Assembly (NCBI RefSeq): GCF_001262635.1
Contig: NZ_JXYH01000025.1
Location: forward strand, 1 to 55,919
DNA from: Aestuariivita boseongensis
GTDB lineage: Bacteria; Pseudomonadota; Alphaproteobacteria; Rhodobacterales; Rhodobacteraceae
Length of the DNA stretch: 55,919 nt
Reading direction: 5' to 3'
Under the pieces are notes generated by a model that saw only the letters and a list, made by a program, of their open reading frames with translations, did not search any database and was not told the origin of the DNA. The position numbers were made by a program, and so were the translations under genes. Every line of letters begins with the position of its first letter. Within the stretch, counting starts at the first letter, position 1. Shown here one piece after another: positions 50,526 to 55,919 of the stretch.

Positions 50526-51367
50526 CCGATTGGGTGCGCGAAAGCCTGCATCCCGACTATGCGCAATCGCTGCGCGTGGACGAGATGCTCTATGACAGCA
50601 AAACCGATCATCAACGGCTGAAGGTGTTCCAGAACGGTACCTTCGGCCGGGTGCTGACGCTGGACGACGTGGTACAGACCACCGAGGGCGACAACTTCAT
50701 CTATCACGAGATGATGTCCCATGTGCCGATCCTGGCCCATGGCGCGGCTTCACGGGTTCTGATCATCGGCGGCGGCGATGGCGGTATGGCGCGCGAGGTC
50801 TTGCGCCATAAAACCGTCACCCATGTCACCATGGTCGAGATTGATGCGGGCGTGGTGGAGTTCTCCAAGACCTATCTGCCGATGCTCAGCCAGGGGGCGT
50901 TTGACGACCCGCGCCTTGAGCTGGTGATCGCGGATGGCGCGGATTTCATCCGGTCGACCAGCGGCGGTTATGACGTCATCATCGTGGATTCCACGGACCC
51001 GATCGGCCCGGGCGAAGTCCTGTTCAGCGACACGTTCTATGGCCACGCCAAGCGAGCCCTGACCCCCGATGGCATCCTGGTCACGCAGAACGGCGTGCCT
51101 TTCATGCAGGGCGATGAACTGACGAACACCATGCGTGCCTTTACCGCCCTGTTCGTGGATGCGACCTGCTACCTCGCGACGATCCCGACCTATGCAGGCG
51201 GGCCGATGGCCTTTGGCTGGGGCACTGATGGCGATGCGCGGCATACTCCGCTTGAGGTGCTGCAGGGCCGGTTCGATGCCGCGGGGATCGACACCGGGTA
51301 TTACACGCCCGCGGTGCATCAGGCGGCCTTTGCCTTGCCGCGCTATGTGCAGAAACTGATGCCCTGA
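50522..51367 (+). CDS. speE: Spermidine synthase (polyamine aminopropyltransferase)
   Basis: This 281-residue enzyme transfers the aminopropyl group of decarboxylated SAM to putrescine. Visible motifs are the N-terminal beta domain (LKVFQNGTFGRVLTLDDVVQ), HEMMSHVPILAHG, the nucleotide loop IIGGGDGGMAREVLRH, the catalytic and binding stretch VIIVDSTDPIGPGEVLFS and PTYAGGPMAFGWG. All key aspartates are present. It is translationally coupled to speD (ATGA overlap) and followed by a strong terminator. Confidence 0.96.
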   Translation: MTDWVRESLHPDYAQSLRVDEMLYDSKTDHQRLKVFQNGTFGRVLTLDDVVQTTEGDNFIYHEMMSHVPILAHGAASRVLIIGGGDGGMAREVLRHKTVTHVTMVEIDAGVVEFSKTYLPMLSQGAFDDPRLELVIADGADFIRSTSGGYDVIIVDSTDPIGPGEVLFSDTFYGHAKRALTPDGILVTQNGVPFMQGDELTNTMRAFTALFVDATCYLATIPTYAGGPMAFGWGTDGDARHTPLEVLQGRFDAAGIDTGYYTPAVHQAAFALPRYVQKLMP

Positions 51368-51374
51368 ACGGATC

Positions 51375-51402
51375 GCCCCGGCCCCCGAGCCGGGGCCTTT
51401 CA
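51375..51402 (+). terminator. Intrinsic terminator of speDE
   Basis: GCCCCGGC at 51375-51382 pairs exactly with GCCGGGGC at 51389-51396 around a six-base loop, 7 bp after the speE stop. The following bases CTTTCAT are moderately T-rich. The convergent CoA-transferase gene ends at 51404, so it may serve both directions. Confidence 0.75.
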
Positions 51403-51403
51403 T

Positions 51404-52735
51404 TTATGCCCGGCGCCAGACGGCGTCATGCCGGCGCACCGGGCCTGCGGGCTCGGGCCACTGAGGTGGTTTTCCATCCAGCGTCACCGGAAAGGCGATG
51501 CGGCGCGCGGGGCCCCATCCGGTGTGTTCGACGTCAGGTGACAGGTCTTCGGCCCCTTCAGACTTCATACCGTCTGACAAGGGCTGCGCCCCGCCGCGGA
51601 TCAGCAGATGCGCCGTGCGCGCCAGCGACAGCTGCGCCTGCAGAACCCGGCCCGAATCCGTGCGGTGGCGCAACGCGCGCAGGATGGCGGCGGCCATCAG
51701 ATAACCGGTCGCATGATCAAGCGCCTGAACGGGCAGGGGGCGCGGGCGATCCGCACCGGCGCGCGCCATGCCTTCGGCGGCAATCCCAGTGCTCATCTGC
51801 ATGAGGCTGTCAAACCCGCGCCGCACGGCCCAGGGGCCGCTCCAGCCATAGGCATTCAGGCTGACATCAATCAGACCGGGATTGAGTGCGCGGCGCTGGG
51901 CAGGATCAAAGCCCAGCCCCTCCAGCGCGCCGGGACGATAGCCGTGAACGAGCACGTCGGCCTCGCTCAGCAGCTCTTCAAACCGGCTGCGGTCGGCAGC
52001 GTTTGTCAGGTCCAGCCCTGCGCAGCGTTTGCCCAGCGTCACTTCGGCTTCGACCGGGGGTTCGTTCCAATGCGGCGGGTCAATCCTGAGAACGCGTGCT
52101 CCGAAGCCAGCCAGAAACCGTGTGGAGACCGGCCCTGCCAGAACGCGCGTCAGGTCAAGAATGCGCAGGCCCTGCAGATCTTTTGGCGCGGGTGCGACGC
52201 GGCCATGATCGCGCCACGCGATCAGCGGTTCTGCCGCAACCGCCACTCCTTGCGGGTGGGCTTGCCAGTCGGCCAGCCCGCGCATCTCGGCCGCGCATCC
52301 CCCCTCGGCCACGATGGCGTTTTCCAGATCCGTGCCGGTCCATCGGGCCACTTCTGACGTCACCGTTTCGCGATCCCCCGCACACCCCAGCGCCCGCAGC
52401 GCCGCATCGCGGTGATGGGGCGCATTGGTGTGCAGCCTGATCCAGCCATCGGCGGTTGGGTAATCCCCGGCAATCGGATCCCAGATCCCCGGCAGATCCC
52501 ATCCCTGCGGCCGGATCGTCATGTCGAACCATTGCAGCGCATGGCGGCGATTGATCGTGACGGTGTCTGCGCCAGTCAGCGCCGCCAGCTCTCCGGAAGC
52601 GGCGGAAATCGACGCCAGCGCGAGACCATTCACGTCGAAATATGACGGCAGGCTGCCATCCCCCTCGATCCGCGGGTCATGGCTTGGCAGGTCTGTGCCA
52701 AGCGCATTGGCGATCTGGCTGTCAAACTGTGTCAT
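51404..52735 (-). CDS. Family III (CaiB/BaiF-type) CoA-transferase with permuted-looking order
   Basis: This 443-residue protein has the family III CoA-transferase core LQGLRILDLTRVLAGPVSTRFL with GARVLRIDPP, LLSEADVLVHGYRPGAL and NPGLIDVSLNAYGWSGPWAV. It ends soon after TDSGRVLQAQLSLARTAHLL. In usual members this core is at the N-terminus and a smaller domain with TADGW follows. Here the TADGWIRLHTNAPHHR-like segment comes first (about residues 95-115) and the core starts near residue 193. Either the order is circularly permuted or this is a distinct subfamily. Family members transfer CoA between acids or epimerise 2-methylacyl-CoA; the substrate is unknown. It converges on speE. Confidence 0.82.
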   Translation of the reverse strand: MTQFDSQIANALGTDLPSHDPRIEGDGSLPSYFDVNGLALASISAASGELAALTGADTVTINRRHALQWFDMTIRPQGWDLPGIWDPIAGDYPTADGWIRLHTNAPHHRDAALRALGCAGDRETVTSEVARWTGTDLENAIVAEGGCAAEMRGLADWQAHPQGVAVAAEPLIAWRDHGRVAPAPKDLQGLRILDLTRVLAGPVSTRFLAGFGARVLRIDPPHWNEPPVEAEVTLGKRCAGLDLTNAADRSRFEELLSEADVLVHGYRPGALEGLGFDPAQRRALNPGLIDVSLNAYGWSGPWAVRRGFDSLMQMSTGIAAEGMARAGADRPRPLPVQALDHATGYLMAAAILRALRHRTDSGRVLQAQLSLARTAHLLIRGGAQPLSDGMKSEGAEDLSPDVEHTGWGPARRIAFPVTLDGKPPQWPEPAGPVRRHDAVWRRA

Positions 52736-52903
52736 TGTACGGCCTCCTGCGCCCAGCTATCCGCAGGGGCCGGGCAGAGGCAAGACCGCCGACAAGGCAA
52801 AAGCCCCGCGCATATGGCTCGTGAAACGCGCCAAACCGCAGGAAACAAGAAGTTTGGGAGACATGGTGCTGCTGGAGCGCATTTAATATCTATATCTTGG
52901 TGG

Positions 52904-52982
52904 TTCATCTTGCACCAATTCTACAGTGAAGCTCAGAAAAACAGTTACTTAAGTGTTCCACACTGTTTCACCTTACACCAAT
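52904..52982. repeat. Arm-type direct repeats upstream of the integrase
   Basis: TTCATCTTGCACCAAT (52904-52919) and TTCACCTTACACCAAT (52967-52982) match at 14 of 16 bases, 63 bp apart. The first is part of an inverted repeat TTGGTG/CACCAA. A further related CACCTTA occurs in inverse orientation close to the integrase start (rc of TAAGGTG at 53009-53015), next to GGTGGAT repeats. The region from 52880 is much more AT-rich than the flanks. These look like integrase arm-binding sites near an attachment site; the att core and a tRNA target were not found. Confidence 0.5.
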
Positions 52983-53022
52983 GTACCCTATATTTATGGG
53001 TGGATAATAAGGTGGATGTACT

Positions 53023-54219
53023 GTGGCCCGTCCCAAACATAAGCTTACAAGCGCAGCGATAAAGACCAAACAGCCGGGTAAGTACTCTGACGGCGGTGGG
53101 CTGTGGTTGCACAAGCGGCCCGATGGCGGTGCGCAGTGGTTTTTGCGCTATACGATATTCGGACGTCGGCACGAGATGGGGCTAGGAAGCTATCCGGGCG
53201 TATCTTTGAAAGCCGCACGCGAACAGGCCGACAAGTGGCAAGCGGTGGTTCGCGAAGGAAAGGATGCCATAAAAGAGCGAGAGCGCCAGCGACGAGAGGC
53301 TGAGCAAAGCCTGCACATATTGAATGATATTGCCCTCGACGCCTTCGAAAGCCGCAAGGCCGAACTCAAGGGTGACGGAAAGGCTGGGCGTTGGTTTTCA
53401 CCTCTCGAAATTCACGTCCTTCCCAAGCTGGGCAAAATGCCCGTGTCACAAATCGACCAACGCGATATCCGCGATACGCTTGCCCCTATTTGGCATTCGA
53501 AAGCCTCGACCGCGCAGAAAGCCATGAACCGTCTGAGCATCTGCCTGCGTCATGCGGCTGCTTTGGGGCTCGATGTCGATTTGCAGGCCACAGACAAGGC
53601 GCGCGCCCTTTTGGGTAAGCAGCGGCACAAGCTGCAGCACATTCCCGCGCTGCCATGGCAGGAGGTTATGTCCTTTTATAAAAGCCTCGATGGTGGATCG
53701 ATTACAGAGCTGGCATTGCGCCTTCTCATACTCACCGCAGTGCGCTCCTATCCCATCCGACATATCCACCTGGATCAGATAGACGGCGATATTTGGACCA
53801 TTCCTGCAGAGGCCATGAAGGGGCGCAAGGACGCCACGAGCGCATTCCGTGTTCCCCTCTCCGAAGAGGCCTTACGCGTGATTGAGCAGGCAAAGCCATT
53901 CGCGCGCGACGGCTTGCTGTTCCCCGGTGTTCGCAAGGGCGTCATATCCGACGCGACCATGAGCAGCTTCATGGCGCGACGCGGCATGGTTGAGCGCCCC
54001 CATGGCTTCCGGTCCAGCTTCCGTGATTGGGTCGCAGAGACGCAGAACGTGCCCTTTGAGGTGGCTGAGACTGCGCTTGGCCATGTCACAGGTGGGACAG
54101 TTGAACGGGCCTACCGGCGGACGGATTATCTTGAGCAAAGGCGGGCGCTGATGGAGCGATGGGCAAAAAGAATCTCTGACAGCAGCGAAAATCTAGTGGT
54201 GCTTCACCATGCCGAATGA
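53023..54219 (+). CDS. P4-type tyrosine integrase (DUF4102)
   Basis: This 398-residue site-specific recombinase of the phage P4/CP4 island type has an N-terminal arm-binding domain (LTSAAIKTKQPGKYSDGGGL, then MGLGSYPGVSLKAAREQAD), a core-binding domain and a catalytic domain. The catalytic domain has Arg241 (LTAVRSYPIR), His327-Arg330 (PHGFRSSFRDW), His354 (ALGHVTGG) and the nucleophile Tyr364 (ERAYRR). All catalytic residues are present, so it should be active. The start is a GTG at 53023. It marks the left end of a genomic island that extends beyond the window. Confidence 0.94.
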   Translation: MARPKHKLTSAAIKTKQPGKYSDGGGLWLHKRPDGGAQWFLRYTIFGRRHEMGLGSYPGVSLKAAREQADKWQAVVREGKDAIKERERQRREAEQSLHILNDIALDAFESRKAELKGDGKAGRWFSPLEIHVLPKLGKMPVSQIDQRDIRDTLAPIWHSKASTAQKAMNRLSICLRHAAALGLDVDLQATDKARALLGKQRHKLQHIPALPWQEVMSFYKSLDGGSITELALRLLILTAVRSYPIRHIHLDQIDGDIWTIPAEAMKGRKDATSAFRVPLSEEALRVIEQAKPFARDGLLFPGVRKGVISDATMSSFMARRGMVERPHGFRSSFRDWVAETQNVPFEVAETALGHVTGGTVERAYRRTDYLEQRRALMERWAKRISDSSENLVVLHHAE

Positions 54220-54919
54220 AGAGAGCGATTGGCCCGAAGGCTGGTCACAGTTCAGGAAGGCTCGAGACTTTGCTCTGAAAAACTTTGAAAGTTTGCCAGA
54301 ACACTTTGGTTCAGACCTTAGCCGCATGGCTGAATTGAGCTTCGCTGACTTGGCAATTTCTCTAAACCCCAGAATTAAAACAGAAATACCAACGTCCAAC
54401 CGAGTCTTTCATATAGTTCCAGAAGATATCGCTGGCAGGCTCTCAGGTGCGGCCCATGACAATTGGGACGCTTACATGATTGCGCGGGAAATCTGTGAGC
54501 GGAACACCTACAACGGTGCGCCCTTGCCGCCCAGCCTTCGGGCATTTGCGGCACAACTGATATCTGGTCGGTTCCCGATCCCAAAACGCCGTGGAGCGAA
54601 GCCTTCTCAGGACTTTGGGCAGCGGTGGGTTCTCTGGGAAACGGCAAATTTCTTGGTGGATGCGTTCGAAATAACTCTGACTCGCAACGATGCATCCCAT
54701 AACACCAGCGCCTGTGACGCGGTCGTGGAAGCGGCGCAAGCGGTTGGTTTTGAATTAAAATACACGACACTGCGCGACTGGTGTACCCACAAAGATTACG
54801 ATGGTTTTCGGGTTCGCGCCCAAGCGCTATCAGATCTGGTAAAGGATGAATTTCTTCGCCAGGCCGGTATTCTGAGGAGAAATGGCCGTTCGGGGTTATT
54901 CGATTTTCGCCCCGTATGA
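54209..54919 (+). CDS. Island-encoded protein of unknown function
   Basis: This 236-residue protein is not recognised. The N-terminal part is acidic and helical (MPNEESDWPEGWSQFRKA). The middle contains LPPSLRAFAAQLISGRFPIPKRRG, and a C-terminal helical part has NTSACDAVVEAAQAVGFELKY, which recalls helix-turn-helix-like segments in phage and island proteins. There is no signal peptide or membrane segment. Its start overlaps the integrase end by 11 bp, so it is cotranscribed with it. Base composition is clearly more AT-rich than the chromosomal genes, a sign of transfer. It could act with the integrase or be cargo. Confidence 0.7.
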   Translation: MPNEESDWPEGWSQFRKARDFALKNFESLPEHFGSDLSRMAELSFADLAISLNPRIKTEIPTSNRVFHIVPEDIAGRLSGAAHDNWDAYMIAREICERNTYNGAPLPPSLRAFAAQLISGRFPIPKRRGAKPSQDFGQRWVLWETANFLVDAFEITLTRNDASHNTSACDAVVEAAQAVGFELKYTTLRDWCTHKDYDGFRVRAQALSDLVKDEFLRQAGILRRNGRSGLFDFRPV

Positions 54920-54969
54920 CCGCTATGCGAATCCATGGTTCCCTATGACCGACCGGGGATGACCGGTCA
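54916..54969. promoter_or_regulatory. ATGACCG repeats and TGACCGGTCA palindrome before the AlpA-like gene
   Basis: ATGACCG occurs at 54916-54922, 54945-54951 and 54959-54965. The last copy is part of the perfect 10-bp palindrome TGACCGGTCA (54960-54969), 20 bp before the AlpA-like start. Such repeats are typical targets of small island regulators or excisionases, here probably autoregulation (inference). Confidence 0.45.
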
Positions 54970-54989
54970 GGATTAGAGCAGGAACCAAA

Positions 54990-55166
54990 ATGAAACGCTA
55001 CATCACCCTAGCCCAGTTGCAAGAAAAGCTGGGCCACCGCAGCCGCAGTTCAATCATCCGCGATTACAAGGAGACCGGCTTACTGCCGGCGCCGATTAAG
55101 TTGGGCGCGAGGCTCTATTGGAGTGAAGCGGAAGTCGACGCGGCAATCGAAGCAAAGCGGGATTGA
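54990..55166 (+). CDS. AlpA-like small helix-turn-helix regulator / excisionase
   Basis: This 58-residue protein starts MKRYITLAQLQEKLGHRSRS. The pattern of an N-terminal helix-turn-helix (ITLAQLQEKLGHRSRSSIIR), then LPAPIKLGARLYWSEAEVD and a short acidic helix, is that of the AlpA/MerR-like excisionase family. These proteins bind island DNA and switch on or assist excision by the neighbouring P4-type integrase. GCAGGAACC upstream is a moderate ribosome-binding site. It lies 70 bp after the unknown island gene. The family assignment is from the motif pattern alone. Confidence 0.82.
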   Translation: MKRYITLAQLQEKLGHRSRSSIIRDYKETGLLPAPIKLGARLYWSEAEVDAAIEAKRD

Positions 55167-55276
55167 CCCCACCCCGCCAAGTAATGCGCTTGGGCGGTGG
55201 GGCGGAAATGTCCTTTGCATGGAACGATAGCACCATACGCCCAGCGTCCTTCTGAAGCAATTGAAAGGACCGCGAG

Positions 55277-55543
55277 ATGTCTAATCAGGAAACCTCGGAC
55301 CACTACGCGCGCGTTGTTGTCCGCTTGTGTCCACGCCACCGGGTGATTGTCTGCAAAGACAACATCCAGTGGATATTGCAACGCCGGAAGAACGGTGGCG
55401 GGGAGTGGCCTTGGCGCGCGCTCGGGTACTTCCGGACCCGAGACGCCCTGATCCGGCTCTCCGCCAGCTTGTGTTCGCGCGTTGACCCGTCCGCAATGGT
55501 GGCGCTCTCCGCCCTGCCGGAGCTGATCGGGGGTGCAAAATGA
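55277..55543 (+). CDS. Small island protein of unknown function
   Basis: This 88-residue soluble protein (MSNQETSDHYARVVVRLCPR) is not recognised. It has two beta-rich halves around CKDNIQWILQRRKNGGGEWPWRALGYFRT, a run that recalls small proteins common in alphaproteobacterial islands and prophages, and a C-terminal alpha-helical end. An AAGGACCGCGAG site precedes the ATG. It overlaps the next small gene by 4 bp, so the two are coupled. Confidence 0.6.
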   Translation: MSNQETSDHYARVVVRLCPRHRVIVCKDNIQWILQRRKNGGGEWPWRALGYFRTRDALIRLSASLCSRVDPSAMVALSALPELIGGAK

Positions 55544-55749
55544 GTGGCCGTACAAGAAAACGCCCCGGCTCTGTGTTGGAGCACGGAACCGGGGCTTGGG
55601 GGCATTATCAAGTGTTAGGAGATAATACATGCCAGTCATACAACACTCCGACGGATCTTCAAAGACAAAGACATCTGCGCAACCGGTATGGCGTGAGCGA
55701 TACGCGCGCGGCCCTCATCGCAGCCTTGGTCTTCGGGGAGGTGAAATGA
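55540..55749 (+). CDS. Small island protein of unknown function
   Basis: The product is 69 residues (MSGRTRKRPGSVLEHGTGAW), not recognised. It overlaps the preceding gene by 4 bp and the following partial gene by 4 bp, which supports it being translated. The C-terminal part NRYGVSDTRAALIAALVFGEVK is helical. A second frame starting at 55629 overlaps it and stays open to the window end; which one is used over this stretch is not certain. Confidence 0.45.
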   Translation: MSGRTRKRPGSVLEHGTGAWGHYQVLGDNTCQSYNTPTDLQRQRHLRNRYGVSDTRAALIAALVFGEVK

Positions 55750-55919
55750 TGGTCTTCGATCACCTGACCAAGGACCAGGCGTCCGCCCTGCACGTGATTG
55801 CCTGCGCGATGGTTCTCAAGTCACAAGTCCCTTCAATCAATCAGGTTGCGGAGGTACTGAAGCTCCGCCTGACGGCCGAAGAACGCGCGTCGCTTTTGCG
55901 GATCTTCTTCGCGGCCGCA
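55746..55919 (+). CDS. Partial island gene running off the window
   Basis: This frame starts MMVFDHLTKDQASALHVIAC at an ATG overlapping the previous stop codon, with GGGGAGG upstream, and is still open at the last base (at least 58 codons). The visible helical part, QVPSINQVAEVLKLRLTAEERASLL, gives no family assignment. An in-frame ATG at 55629 exists, but the ribosome-binding site favours 55746. Confidence 0.55.
   Translation, partial: MMVFDHLTKDQASALHVIACAMVLKSQVPSINQVAEVLKLRLTAEERASLLRIFFAAA

Noticed and set aside
52895-52920. tRNA 3' end (GGTTCATCTTGCACCA) as integration target
   Set aside because: The bases look like a T-loop followed by ACCA, but no acceptor, D or anticodon arm can be folded upstream; it fits better as an integrase arm repeat.

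Overview
The window reads as chromosomal DNA of a GC-rich alphaproteobacterium, most likely a Rhodobacteraceae (Roseobacter-type) bacterium. The signs are two TRAP transporters, many CoA-dependent catabolic genes, a chemotaxis operon of alphaproteobacterial layout and a speD-speE pair. Taxonomy is inferred from gene content only.

Positions 1-33.8 kb form a large catabolic region. It holds two complete TRAP uptake systems (1494-4374 forward; 16189-19466 reverse), four AMP-forming acyl-CoA ligases, a cytochrome P450, a nitronate monooxygenase-like flavoprotein, a secreted protein resembling the acetoacetate decarboxylase fold, two thiolases, two enoyl-CoA hydratases, an MDR reductase and a TetR regulator. 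From 23 to 34 kb there is a carboxylation module: an AtuA-type protein, a carboxyltransferase, a crotonase, a biotin carboxylase, a second carboxyltransferase and a lone biotinyl domain. A divergent TetR-SDR-acyl-CoA dehydrogenase operon adjoins it. This gene set strongly resembles the atu (acyclic terpene utilisation) logic: ligate to CoA, dehydrogenate, carboxylate, hydrate, cleave. Three near-palindromes of one type (core ACCAAACGATTGTTTGGT), plus weaker copies, lie before the transporter and P450 operons and suggest one shared regulon.

Positions 34.6-39.1 kb hold a dipeptide/nickel-type ABC importer (two ATPases, two permeases). Its binding protein survives only as a C-terminal fragment, joined at about 38.80 kb to a frameshifted relic of phnL (C-P lyase accessory protein). 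This is a deletion or recombination scar.

Positions 39.3-49.0 kb carry a chemotaxis operon on the reverse strand (STAS, cheY, cheA, cheW, mcp, cheW, cheR, cheB). Divergent from it is a 553-residue soluble coiled-coil protein. That protein combines a degenerate receptor-tip-like segment with a CheZ-like FxDxxxQ motif and a CheZ-like C-terminal tail. A PilZ protein, the spermidine genes speD-speE with a clear terminator, and an unusual CoA-transferase whose segments appear permuted follow.

Positions 52.9 kb to the end are the left end of a genomic island: arm-type repeats, a P4-type tyrosine integrase, an unknown protein, an AlpA-like small regulator under a palindrome/repeat cluster, and small cargo ORFs running off the window. 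I saw no tRNA, rRNA or CRISPR array.
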